Notes: generated from the sequence alone by a model not told the origin. 56,459 bases of DNA from Chloroflexaceae bacterium (GCA_012033195.1 JAAUSQ010000002.1:1-56459), one strand, 5' to 3'; shown: positions 41,165-52,022, numbered from the stretch's first letter. Numbers and translations are program-made.

Positions 41165-44100
41165 ATGACTGTTGCAGCCGAAACACTGCCCAACCCATAT
41201 GTTGGCCCGCGCTCGTTCCAGACGGGCGAAAAGCTATATGGACGCGACCACGAGGCGGCCCGCCTGCTCAACTTGATAATTGCCGAGCGCATTGTATTGC
41301 TACATTCGCCTTCCGGGGCGGGCAAAACATCGCTGGTGCAGGCCGCCCTGATCCCGGCCCTCGAAGCACAGGGCTTTCGGGTATTGCCGGTCATCCGGGT
41401 TGGCACCGATACCAGCAGCGGCGCAATGGCGGGCGGTGCTGCCACCAACGGAGGCCACCCCCTCAATCGGTATGTCACCAGTGTGCTGCTCTCGCTGGAA
41501 GAGGGACTCTCCATCGACCAACAGATGCCCTTCGAGCAACTGCGCCAGATGACGCTTGATGCTTACGTGCGCCACCGACTGGCGGATGACCCCATTGATA
41601 CGGTGCTGATCTTTGATCAGTTCGAAGAAATATTGACGGTTGACCCGACCAACCGCACAGCAAAAGAGATTTTTTTTGAGCAACTCGGCGCAACCCTGCA
41701 CCAGCATCGCATGCGAGGCCGTAACACGCGGCAAAGCCATATATGGGCGCTGTTCTCGATTCGGGAAGACTATGTCGCCAGTCTCGCGCCGTATATACGC
41801 ACCATCCCCACCCGTTTTAAGAATACCTTTCGCCTCGACCTGCTTGGCATCGACGGCGCACAGCAAGCCCTGCAACTCCCCGCCCGTGATGCTGGTGTCA
41901 CCTTCAGTGATGCGGCAGCTACCAGCCTGCTCAACGACCTGCGGCGGGTGGTGGAGCAAGCGCCCGATGGCACCTCGCGTGAAGTCCCTGGCCTCGCTAT
42001 CGAGCCGGTACAATTGCAGGTGGTGGCGCGGCGGCTGTGGGATCAGTTGCCACCTGGCACGCACCAGATAACCCCGGAACACATTACCACCGTTGGCGAT
42101 GTGAATAGCGCCCTGGCAGGCTACTATGCAAGCTGTGTGCAGCATGCCGCCGCCGCGACGAGTGTCAGCGAACGAGTCATTCGGGAATGGTTCAACATTC
42201 AGCTTATCACGCCGCAGGGCATTCGCGGGCAGGTACTGCGTGCCGCCGGACGCAGTGGTGGACTATCAAACGAGACGTAATCCGCATGATGATTGATGCC
42301 CATCTGGTGCGTGCGGAACAGCGGCGCGGTGCGACATGGTTTGAACTGGCCCACGACCGCATGATCGACCCGATCAAGCAGGATAACGCCGTGTGGTTCG
42401 AGCAACACCTCAGCCCGCTTCAGCGACAGGCTGCACTGTGGGAAGCGCAGGGCCGCCCCGATAGCCTGGTGCTCCGCGACGATACCCTGACTGAAGCCGA
42501 AGCCTGGGCACACACCCACGCCGACGAAGTGCTGCCTATCGAGCACGAATTCCTGGCGGCATCGCAGCGCGTGCACGAACAGGCCGAACGTGAGCAGCGC
42601 TTCAACCGCAATATTCGCATTGCGCTGGGGGTGGTGGCAGTGCTGGCAGTGCTGGCAATCGCTGCCGCGCTTGTTGCATTTAATCTGAACACCGAGCTTG
42701 ATCAGGCCAACAGCAGCCTCGAAACAGCACTGCGGGTGAGCGACTCACAGCGCCTTGCATATGCCGCACAGTCTGAAGCCAATTCAACCGAAACGGCGCT
42801 GCTGCTGGCCATGGAAGCGGTACGCCGCGACCGTAGCATTCTTACCGAGCCAACCTTCCGCGATGCTCTAGATAAGATGACATGGCAGGCCCGCGACATT
42901 GCCACCGATGATGGCACTGTGCTGAGTATGGCCTTCAGCCCCGACGGACGCTCGATTGTGACCGGCTACGGTGATGGCGGCGTGTATATCTGGGCGATTG
43001 TAAAAGAGCCGGATGTTGCGGTGGAACTGCGTGCCACACTCGAAGGCCACACCGCTCCGGTCTGGCATGCCTCGTACAGCCCGGATGGTCAATTTATTTT
43101 GAGCATTGCCGACGACCAGACCGCCCGCCTGTGGACGACTGACGGTACACTGGTGAAAGTGCTGGAGCATCCATCCGGGCTGAGTGATGGCGGCTTCAGC
43201 CCGGACGGGCAGCAGGTTGCAGTTGCTGCCGACAATGGCAATGCCTATATCTGGAACCTGATGGTGCGCTGGTCGCACACTACAGGGCATGACCTCGATA
43301 TGACCAGTGTTCAGTTTAGCCCGGATGGGCAGCGCGTGGCGACCGCTTCAGCCGATGGCACAGCGCGGCTGTGGTGGAGCGACGGCAGGCTGATCACCGA
43401 ATACGCGGATGAAGGAAGCGACGGCTCAGTACTTCTCGCAATCTTCAGCCCGGATGGGCAGCAGGTGCTGACGGGCGATGAAGTAGGTGTGGCCGTTTTA
43501 TGGTCGCTGGAAGGGGAAATGCTACAGGTGTTGGACGCACACGATGGTGATGTCACCGCCGCCACCTTCAGCGCAGATGGGCAGCAGATACTTACCGCCG
43601 ATGAAGAGGGCACGGCCTACCTGTGGTCGGTGAATGGCCGACTGATCACTGTTCTGGAAGGGCACGCCGATACTATCTTCCTGGCACGCTTTGGCCCTGA
43701 GGCCGACCAGATGCTGACGGCCTCGCTGGATGGCACTATTCGGATCTGGTCACGCGATGGCACTATGGAGGCAGTCCTGCAAACCGACGCGACCGCTTCG
43801 TATACCCTGGCAATCAGTCCTGATAAACAATTTCTGGTCAGTGCATCGGGGCGCGGCTCCGATATTACCCGCATCTGGAAAACGTGGGGCGACCGCTCGC
43901 TACCTTGCGGGGCCACACCGATACTGTTCATTCGGTGGCCTACAGTGCCGATGGGCAGCGCATCGTGACAGCCTCCGCCGACCAGACCGCCATTATCTGG
44001 GACATCAATGGGAATATCCAGTACACCCTCGGTGAACACTCCGATAGTGTGAACTATGCCGAGTTCAGCCCCGACGGGCGTGCTGTTGTCACGGCATCCA

Positions 44101-44933
44101 GCGATGGCACAACGCGCCTGTGGACTGCCGACGGCGACCTGTACGACATTTTAGAAGTACCAGACGCTTTCTCGGAGGTGCGCTTCTTTTACGCGACATT
44201 CAGCCCGGATGGGGAGGAGATTGCCGCAACTGGCACCACCAGTACCGTCTGGATATGGTCGCTGGATGGCGAGTTGCTGGAGGCACTAGAAATATCCGAC
44301 CCCGAAGAGCGCGGCACCAGCGGGTTGAGCATAGCTTACAGCCCAGATGGACGGCTGATCGCGGCTTCTGCCGAGGATGGTGCAGCCTATGTGTGGGAGG
44401 TTGACAGCGGCGCTCTGGTCGCCACGCTGACCGGGCACACGCAACGTGTAACACGTGTGGTATTCAGCCCGGATGGGCAGCAACTCCTGACCGGTGGCGA
44501 TGACACGGCCCGCCTGTGGTCGCTCGATGGAACACAGCTTGCGGTTGTCAATCACGGTGCACGGGTGGAGAGTGTGGCCTTTAGCCCGGATGGTCAATTG
44601 ATGCTGACGGCAGGTGAGACGCTGCGCCATGTCTGGGCGGTTGCCGATGTGCTGGCCGGCACAGCCCAGCCAGTTGCATCAATGTATACAGTTGCACCAA
44701 ATGCCGCCGTGTTGCAAGTTGCCTTCCACCCCGACGGCAGGCGCATCGCGGCTCCGGCAGGCAAACAGGATGCGCACCAGCATTTGCTTGACCTTGCTAC
44801 CTTGCTGCGCATTGCCGAGTGCCGCGTGGGGCGCAGCCTGACAGCCAAGGAGTTGCAGCAGTTTGAAGTCGAGAATGACAAAGTGCTGTTCGACTTTGCC
44901 CAGCGCGAGTGCCCGCCCACGGCTGCGCCGTAG
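41165..44933 (+). CDS. nSTAND1-type NTPase - TM helix - WD40 repeat protein (frame breaks near 42272 and 43882)
   Basis: Start PYVGPRSFQTGEKLYGRDHEAARLL; Walker A SPSGAGKTS; Walker B-like VLIFDQFEEIL; TM IRIALGVVAVLAVLAIAAALVAFNL; 14 WD repeats of type FSPDGQxxxTAxxDGTARLW. Confidence 0.85.
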
Positions 44934-45023
44934 CGCTGAGTATGGGCTGCTGCTGGGCACAATGCAGGATGTAGTGCAACAAAGCCCACTTGCCTGACGT
45001 CTAACTCGCCAGAGTGATCAGGA

Positions 45024-45839
45024 ATGAGGACAACAATGGCTGCGACAGCAAAACGCTATACAGATATTGTTTTTGCACCGCTCGACCGCGACCACGATAT
45101 GGAGCGGATTGCAGGCGGCAACGAAACGGAAGTCTACCGCACCGATGACGGGCGCTATGTTGTGAAGATCAAACACGAACAACCCGGCGAAACCCTGGCC
45201 GAAGTGCTTGCGTGGGCAAAGGTGATGCGCGACGGGGCCGATGCCTTTGTAGATTGCCTGGGGCCATTGCATACCATTCCCAACTATTACATCATCTCCC
45301 GCGACAGCGAAGGGGTAGTCAGTCTGGTGGTCATCCAGCCCTATATTGGACAAGCAAAGCCACTGGCCGCCTGCGATTATCAGCAGATGGATGCCGAAGA
45401 GCGCCGTGCCGTGGCGTGGCAGTTGCGTGATATTATTCGGCGTTCGCTGATGATGTACCGCGAGCAGGGCAAAATGCCCGACCTGTACGGGCGCACCAGT
45501 GCCAGCAAGCAAGAGCGCATCCGGCTGAATGCGCCGCACCGCTTCCCGCAGCGGCTGTGGAGCTTCCTAATGGAGCGCAACCTGCTGCGTGCCCAGAACT
45601 TGCTGCTCACCACCGATGGGTGGATTGTGTTTATTGATTATGACATTGTGCGGCGCAGCAAGCTCTATCAGCGGGTGTACTACGGGCTACGCTGGCTGCT
45701 CTTCTGGCGCGACCACGCCCTGATTGTGCTGATGAAGCGCAGCGGGTGGGTGCCCGTGCTACGCCGTTGCAGAACAATCCCAAGCATGCCGCAGCGCCAC
45801 CCGTCGAAGTTAGCGTTGCTTCTGAGGCGGCTCAGGTAG
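45024..45839 (+). CDS. Protein-kinase-fold-like protein
   Basis: GNETEVYRTDDGRYVVKIKHE (N-lobe-like), LLRAQNLLLTTDGWIVFIDYDIVRRSKLYQRVYYGLRWLLFWRDH (catalytic/metal-loop-like). Family assignment tentative. Confidence 0.5.
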   Translation: MRTTMAATAKRYTDIVFAPLDRDHDMERIAGGNETEVYRTDDGRYVVKIKHEQPGETLAEVLAWAKVMRDGADAFVDCLGPLHTIPNYYIISRDSEGVVSLVVIQPYIGQAKPLAACDYQQMDAEERRAVAWQLRDIIRRSLMMYREQGKMPDLYGRTSASKQERIRLNAPHRFPQRLWSFLMERNLLRAQNLLLTTDGWIVFIDYDIVRRSKLYQRVYYGLRWLLFWRDHALIVLMKRSGWVPVLRRCRTIPSMPQRHPSKLALLLRRLR

Positions 45840-46397
45840 ACTTCTGATCTGCTCTACAAGGAAGGTTTCGTCGGGGCGCGCATCCCAGGTATAAATCACA
45901 AAGGTACGAGCGAGCTTGTCGTGCAAGCCTTGCCGCCGTCCATCAAACAGTACCCACCAGAACCCGCTCAGCAGCAGCAGCGCCGAGGGATACTTGCCAA
46001 GCTGTCGCACAATCGACTGGAAGAGCGAGGGGTGCCGTCCTTCGGAATTGACAACGCGGATACCCATAAATGTCTTGCCAGGGGTGCGGCCTGCGGTCGA
46101 TAAAAAGAAGACTTCGAGCAGCGCATACAGAAAAGCACTGCTGAGCAAAAAGCCAGAGAGATTGGCAAGCCATGCTGGAATCGCAATATCGGGCATTTGA
46201 TCGCTGACAAACTGGGCAATATTAAAACCGGTCGTCAACCGGATAAAATCGGCAAAGTTATTCATCACAAGCGTGATCAGGCTTAGCGTTAATAGGAACA
46301 GCACCACATCAATAATGAGTGCTACCAACCGCGAGAAAACCCCGGCATAGTGGCCAAGCATCCCCCGATGGATCATGCGCTGGCGTGGCGTCGGCAT
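45810..46397 (-). CDS. RDD family membrane protein
   Basis: AGVFSRLVALIIDVVLFLLTLSLITL; TAGRTPGKTFMGIRVVNSEGRHPSLFQSIVRQLGKYPSALLLLSGFWWVLFDGRRQGLHDKLARTFVI. Confidence 0.85.
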   Translation of the reverse strand: MPTPRQRMIHRGMLGHYAGVFSRLVALIIDVVLFLLTLSLITLVMNNFADFIRLTTGFNIAQFVSDQMPDIAIPAWLANLSGFLLSSAFLYALLEVFFLSTAGRTPGKTFMGIRVVNSEGRHPSLFQSIVRQLGKYPSALLLLSGFWWVLFDGRRQGLHDKLARTFVIYTWDARPDETFLVEQIRSLPEPPQKQR

Positions 46398-46408
46398 AGT
46401 TCTGTCTG

Positions 46409-47164
46409 TTACCTCTGTTTATTTTTATCGGCGTTCTGTCCATGCAGCACTGCCGCAAAGGGCGACTCGGGCACTGCCTCGCGCTGATCGAGACCGAACC
46501 AGCCGCGCACCAACCGCTCAACATAGAGATCAAGGCTGATGGTGTGTTCGCGCACCTCTTCGACCACCTCGTTTGCCAGCCCAACACTCTGGCGTTGCAC
46601 CAGTTCGCGTACCTCTTCGTTCTGGGTTACTTCGTGAATGGAGGTCTGGGCAACGACTCGCGCTGCTGTTTCGACAAAGGCGCGGCTGCGGAGTTCTTCG
46701 GCGCGGCCCTGCTCAATCCAGCGGTTAACCTCGTGCTCGCCACGTGCAAGCCAGCGGTTGAACTGCTCACGCAGTGGAGCCAAGTCGGGGTTGGTTTCCA
46801 GGTTGTGCAGCAGGGTATGCAGTGAGTGGTTCGTGTGGCGCTCGATCTGGTGCCAGCCTTGCCGGGGCAGGCGGCGTTGTGCTTCGAGCAAGGCCCCCAG
46901 CATGGCATAGCGCAGGGTGGTTGCTGCATCGGGCGGGGTTGAGCGGGCGATAGCATCTTCTTCGGCAGGCTGCGACAACACCCGCGTGGTCTCGGCTTCC
47001 CACAGCCGGAGTTGCTTCTCAAAGGTTTCTATTCCAATCACAACGCTGCCCAGGAGGAGACGCGCCATCGCCTGTGCAGGATTATACTTAGTGGGCATAT
47101 CCTGGCTCCCTGTTTCAACAATGCTGATTACCGTGTACGAGGAATGTACAGCACTATCTGTCAT
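46409..47164 (-). CDS. Conserved hypothetical protein (helical)
   Basis: Full-length ORF in an operon-like position 11 bp from the RDD gene; no family recognised. Confidence 0.5.
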   Translation of the reverse strand: MTDSAVHSSYTVISIVETGSQDMPTKYNPAQAMARLLLGSVVIGIETFEKQLRLWEAETTRVLSQPAEEDAIARSTPPDAATTLRYAMLGALLEAQRRLPRQGWHQIERHTNHSLHTLLHNLETNPDLAPLREQFNRWLARGEHEVNRWIEQGRAEELRSRAFVETAARVVAQTSIHEVTQNEEVRELVQRQSVGLANEVVEEVREHTISLDLYVERLVRGWFGLDQREAVPESPFAAVLHGQNADKNKQR

Positions 47165-47200
47165 TATAGCATTGGTATGAGGACGGGGGCAACCTGTCTG

Positions 47201-48082
47201 TCAGGGCTTCCCGGCTGCCAGCACTGCCCGTATCCCTCGCAGAGGTGTGTGTAGCATTTGTTGTGCCAGAGCGATATCAAGGGCGCAGTTGCGCGGACGC
47301 CGCACGCTGTGCTCGCTGCTCAGGCCGCCGACGATGCGTGCAGGGTCGCGCCCGTGGTAGGCTGCGAGCAACGTGCCCAACTCGTAGCGGCTGACGGTTT
47401 CGGCTCCTGCCAGATTGATAATGCCTTGAAAGGTGTTGCCCGCCAGTTCCAGCAGGGCCGCCGCCAGATCAGCGACATAGACCGGACAGCGCAGCTCGTC
47501 GCGGAACAGGCACGCATCGTTCTGCCCGTCGGCAACGCTCAGGATAAACTGAGTATGGCGATCTACCGGATTGAATCCATAAATCAACGAGGTACGCACA
47601 ATCACCGCCGCCAAATGCACGGTCAATACCAACCGTTCAGCGTCGGCCTTCGACTCGCCGTAGGGCGTGATCGGGTTGGGCGGGTCGGCTTCGGTGTAGG
47701 GGCGCTCGCTTTCGCCATCGAAGATAACATCGCTTGATATGTGGATGAGCCGCGCACCCACATTGCTCGCCGCAATTGCAACCTGCTTGGAACCGCGTGC
47801 ATTGGTCTGCCACATGTTCGGGTCGTTCTGGCGAAACGCGGTATGAATAATGACATCGGGTCGTACATGCTCCACCACCTGACACAACGCCGCTACATCG
47901 CAAATATCGACCGAGTGCCATGCACTACCCAAGCGCGTGAAGGGGGGCTGATTAAATGCGGTTGCGGTTACGTCCCAATGCTGCCGGAGCGCTTGCTGCA
48001 CCACCGCGCCGCCGAGGTAGCCCGTGCCGCCTGTCACCAGCAGGCGACGGGGGGACGAGGTTGTCTGTGATGATGTCCTCAT
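47201..48082 (-). CDS. NAD(P)-dependent epimerase/reductase, dTDP-4-dehydrorhamnose reductase-like
   Basis: RLLVTGGTGYLGGAVVQQALRQ, VRPDVIIHTAFRQNDPNMWQTNARGSKQVAIAASNVGARLIHISSDVIFDGESERPYTEADPPNPITPYGESKADAERLV. Confidence 0.85.
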   Translation of the reverse strand: MRTSSQTTSSPRRLLVTGGTGYLGGAVVQQALRQHWDVTATAFNQPPFTRLGSAWHSVDICDVAALCQVVEHVRPDVIIHTAFRQNDPNMWQTNARGSKQVAIAASNVGARLIHISSDVIFDGESERPYTEADPPNPITPYGESKADAERLVLTVHLAAVIVRTSLIYGFNPVDRHTQFILSVADGQNDACLFRDELRCPVYVADLAAALLELAGNTFQGIINLAGAETVSRYELGTLLAAYHGRDPARIVGGLSSEHSVRRPRNCALDIALAQQMLHTPLRGIRAVLAAGKP

Positions 48083-48783
48083 GATTCTGCTTCGTTCTGT
48101 TTAAGAGCCGCCAGTGCGACACGCGCCGCATCCTGCGAGGCTTGCTGCTTGCTGGTGCCCACGCCGCGACCGAGCAGTGTATCATTCATCAACACTTCGA
48201 CGGTAAACTGCCGCTGATGGTCGGGGCCGCTGACATCAACCACCTGATAGACTGGCGTAACACCGTGCTGACCCTGAATATATTCTTGCAGGCGGGTGCG
48301 ATGATCCACCGCGCCCTCGCCCGCCTCGATACGTTGCATTTCCTGTACAAGAAAGGGGGTGATAATAGTACGCACTGTAGCCAATCCCTGATCGAGGTAG
48401 ACGGCTCCCATCACCGCCTCGAACGCATCGGCCAGCAGCGAGGGCCGTTCGCGAGCCTGCTGCGACTTTTCGCCCCGGCTAATCCGAATATAGCGCCCCA
48501 GGTTTAGCTCATGGGCAAAGCGAGCCAGCGTGGTTGTGCGTACCAGTGCCGAGCGCAACATCGATAGCTCGCCTTCGCTGCGGTCGGGGTACGCGCTGTA
48601 GAGCCACTCGGCGGCAAGCATGTTCAGCACCGAGTCGCCCAGGAATTCCAGCCGCTCATTCGAATCCTTACCCGGTGAACGCTCCGGGTGTTCGTTCCAG
48701 TACGAGCGATGGGTGAGCGCGGTGTCAAGCAGGGACGGGTCGCGGAATGTAATGTGTAACGCTGCCTGGATATGTTCGCTCAT
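48079..48783 (-). CDS. rnc: Ribonuclease III
   Basis: TALTHRSYWNEHPERSPGKDSNERLEFLGDSVLNMLAAEWLY; LADAFEAVMGAVYLDQG; C-terminal dsRBD GVGTSKQQASQDAARVALAAL. Confidence 0.95.
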   Translation of the reverse strand: MSEHIQAALHITFRDPSLLDTALTHRSYWNEHPERSPGKDSNERLEFLGDSVLNMLAAEWLYSAYPDRSEGELSMLRSALVRTTTLARFAHELNLGRYIRISRGEKSQQARERPSLLADAFEAVMGAVYLDQGLATVRTIITPFLVQEMQRIEAGEGAVDHRTRLQEYIQGQHGVTPVYQVVDVSGPDHQRQFTVEVLMNDTLLGRGVGTSKQQASQDAARVALAALKQNEAES

Positions 48784-48824
48784 ACGTTCCTTCTTACTTG
48801 CTACGCATCTTGCTGTATCTGGCA

Positions 48825-48845
48825 GGTGCGGCTTGAAGCCGCACC
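48825..48845. repeat. Intergenic perfect hairpin GGTGCGGCTTGAAGCCGCACC
   Basis: 10-bp arms around a central G, upstream of rnc and downstream of the protease gene. Confidence 0.7.
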
Positions 48846-48874
48846 GCCAACCTCAAAACACGTTCTGCGCTACC

Positions 48875-50519
48875 TTATGGCAGTGTACCGACCACCTGAA
48901 AGGTCTGGATAATACGGTCGAGGGCTTCCAGGTCGCGGTCGTCCACTACCTGGATCTGGACCAACCCCAGGAAGGACTGATCAGCCGGCCCCATCGCTAT
49001 CACAAAGAACGATGTTGCCGTGCCGCCGCAATCCGTCCACAGGTCGTACTGACCAGTATACAACCCATCGTCGTAGGCTTCACGCCCACTGTACGAACAG
49101 CTCTCCGAGAAGTCCACGCTATCCAGCATTGTGTTAATATCGGTCTGCCCCACCAGCGAGCTTGACGCACCGAAGAACATACCCGGCGTGCCCCAGGTGC
49201 CATAGAAGCTCTCGCGATTGGGGGCCGCCACAATGCTCACCCCAACATCCTGCTCGTTGAATGTCCACGCACCTAGCTGACATCGCTCCATTCGGCGGGC
49301 ACATCCACCTGCAACGCACCAGTGTCATCCGTCAGGGTGGTGTACTCGGCGTATCCAGCGGCGGTCTCGGTGCTGCCCGTGTCGCCGCCAACGTCATCCG
49401 CGAATTCCTGCGCAAACGAGAACTGCACTTCCAATTCGTCGCCGTTCAGTTCGCCCGCCAGTTGCTCTTCCGTTGCATAGCGCAGCACTTCAATTGCCAT
49501 CGTATCGTCGGCGCTGCGGGTGCGCAGAATGTCGCAGTAGTCGCTCATCGTGCCGTCTGTTGCCAGGATCAAGCGCTCCAGACTGGTCATAATATCACCG
49601 GGCTGAATGCCAGCATTGCTGGCCGGCGAGCCAGACTCAACCGAGGCAACCCAGATACCCGATACAAAGCCATCGCTTACAGCGGTGCCGTTGACACCAA
49701 TTGAGTCAACATCTTCGCCCGACTGAAGCTGATCGAGCACTTCCTGGGCCTCCAGGTACGAGATGGCATAATACTGGCTTGTTTCCGAGCTACCAGCATA
49801 ATTGATGCCAACCACTTTACCATCACCGGTTACCAGTGGGCCACCCGAATTGCCGGGGTTGATGGTAGCATCGTGCTCCAGCACATGGTCAACCGATGCC
49901 CACGATGTTTCGCCGCTAGTCTGTTCCTTCGAGACAATACCACGGGTTAGCGTGAACTCAGGATCACCGAGCGGAAAACCCGCCGCATATATTTCCAGGC
50001 CCACACCGGGTGTCTCGGTGTACCATTCGAGGAACGGGAAGCCATCACCATCAATATCGATCACGGCGAGGTCGGAACATTCCGATACACCCAGGATGCG
50101 GGCGTTGCGGGCTTCGGTTTCGTCGCCAACAAAAACACGCAGCAGCGCCGCACCAGTCACAACGTGGTTGTTGGTAACGGCTATTCCGTCGGGGCTGATG
50201 ATAAAGCCCGAACCACTTCCAGCCGAATTCAACTGCAAGCCCACTTCAGGGTCAATAAAGGTGCCCTGTGCCTCAATCCGGATCACCGCATCTCGCACAG
50301 CTTCGAGCGACCCTGCCCCTGCTGCGGTTGGCTCGGCGGTCGGTTCTGGCTCGGCGGTCGGTTCTGGCTCGGCGGTTGGTTCTGCGTCCGCAACAGGGGC
50401 CTCGGTGGGCAACGGTTCGGGGGCTGCCGGTGCGCCATCACCACATGCGCTGAGCAGCACGGTACCGACGAGGAACAACACCCAGAGAATCTGATAGCGG
50501 CTGCGTCCATTTGCAACCA
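48875..50519 (-). CDS. HtrA/DegP-like trypsin-family serine protease lipoprotein with PDZ and C-terminal domain (frame break near 49275)
   Basis: Lipobox LLSAC; SGSGFIISPDGIAVTNNHVV (His), CSDLAVIDID (Asp), INPGNSGGPLVTGDGKVVGIN (Ser); PDZ-like SGIWVASVESGSPASNAGIQPGDIMTSL. C-terminal AWTFNEQDVGVSIVAAPN in ORF 48875-49291. Confidence 0.85.
50330..50383 (-). repeat. Three tandem 18-bp units encoding a (EPTAEP)n linker
   Basis: GGCTCGGCGGTCGGTTCT x3 (third copy has one substitution), in the protease linker. Confidence 0.85.
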
Positions 50520-50592
50520 TGGATGGAGTCTCCTTTCTCAGGAAGGGGTAACGATGCGTACCTGCTCCCAATAAGCCATCACTAACCGCTGG

Positions 50593-51845
50593 CTACCCGG
50601 TACGCGTAGGGGTGTAGCGGCGGACAATCAACGAGACATTATGACCACCGAACCCGAACGAGTTGCTCAACGCAACATCGACCTGGCCCGGACGGGCGGC
50701 GTTTGGTACATAGTCCAAGTCACACTGCGGATCTGGTTCGTGAAGGTTGATGGTGGGTGGAAGTACATGATACTGCATAGCCAGAATACACACAATTGCC
50801 TCAATTGCGCCCGCCCCGCCGAGCATATGCCCAAGCTGCGATTTGCTGGAACTGACTGCCAGCGTGCGGGCGTGGTCGCCAAACACATACTTGATGGCGT
50901 TTGTTTCGGCAATATCACCGACCGGGGTACTGGTGCCGTGGGCATTGATGTAATCAACGTCAGCAGGTTCCAGGTTTGCAGATCGTAAGGCCATCTGCAT
51001 CGCACGTGCCGCGCCTTCGCCATCCTGGGGCGGCTGCGTGATATGGTGGGCATCGCTGCTCATACCATACCCGACCACTTCTGCCAGGATTGGAGCGCCA
51101 CGTTCGAGGGCAAACGTCAGCTCTTCGAGCACCAGCATTGCGCCCCCCTCGGCCATAACAAAGCCATCGCGGGTGGCATCGAAGGGGCGTGAGGCGGTAG
51201 CGGGGCTGTCGTTGCGGGTCGAGAGCGCTTTTGAGGCGTTGAAGCCTGCCACTCCCAGCAATGTGAGCGGGGCTTCGCTGCCGCCGGCCAGCATCACTTT
51301 TGCCCAGCCACGCCGAATCGCCTCAGCAGCCTCGCCAATCGCATGGGCCGAACTTGCACAGGCCGAGGTGATACATACGCTGGGGCCGCGTGCGCCCGTG
51401 AGAATGGAGATCTGACCGGCTGCCATATTGGTAATCATGGCCGGAACCAGAAAGGGGCTAACACGACGGGTCCCCGGTTGAGCAGGACTTCGTGCTGTGT
51501 GGTCAGCGTTTCCAGGCCACCGATGCCGCTGCCAATATAAACACCAACCGCGTTCGCAATAGCGGGCGTAATCTGCACGCCTGAAGCGGCGAGCGCCTCG
51601 CGGGTGGCTGCCACGGCAAGCTGTACAAAGCGGTCGGTGCGGCGTGCTTCTTTTTTCTCCATAAAGTTGGTTGGGTCGAAGCCGCGCACCTCGCCAGCAA
51701 AGCGCGTTTCAAGCGCACTGGTATCAAACAGGGTAATCGGAGCAATACCACTGCGTGCTTCGCGGATACCTGCCCAGAGTGCGGGCACATCCAGCCCCAG
51801 CGGACTGACTGCGCCCATTCCTGTCACAACAACACGCCGTTGCAT
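50593..51845 (-). CDS. fabF: 3-oxoacyl-[acyl-carrier-protein] synthase II (frameshift near 51468-51470)
   Basis: [50 protein letters not shown] active site; [33 protein letters not shown], split across two ORFs. Confidence 0.93.
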
Positions 51846-51908
51846 GGATACATCCTCGATTATACAAGCAATACACAATGGACAACACGGCATCATGCTA
51901 TCTGGGGC

Positions 51909-51977
51909 GTATTATAGCACGCAGTGTATACATTTAGGCATCGAACTTGCAGCATAAAAACATACGTGCTATAATAC
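51909..51977. promoter_or_regulatory. Divergent mirrored promoter elements between fabF and recA
   Basis: 13-bp inverted repeat GTATTATAGCACG (51909-51921) / CGTGCTATAATAC (51965-51977). Each arm contains an outward-facing extended -10 TGCTATAAT. Confidence 0.55.
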
Positions 51978-51993
51978 AAACAATCTTTCGGTA

Positions 51994-52022
51994 TTGACAG
52001 CCTATCCTGCATATAGTAGAGT
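51994..52022 (+). promoter_or_regulatory. Second possible recA promoter
   Basis: TTGACA (51994-51999), 17-nt spacer, TAGAGT (52017-52022). Confidence 0.4.

Noticed and set aside
42900-44700. Regularly spaced AGCCCGGATGGGCAGC-type DNA repeats resembling an array
   Set aside because: They encode the FSPDGQ motif of WD40 blades in frame. Spacing and divergence do not fit CRISPR. No CRISPR array or cas gene was seen anywhere.
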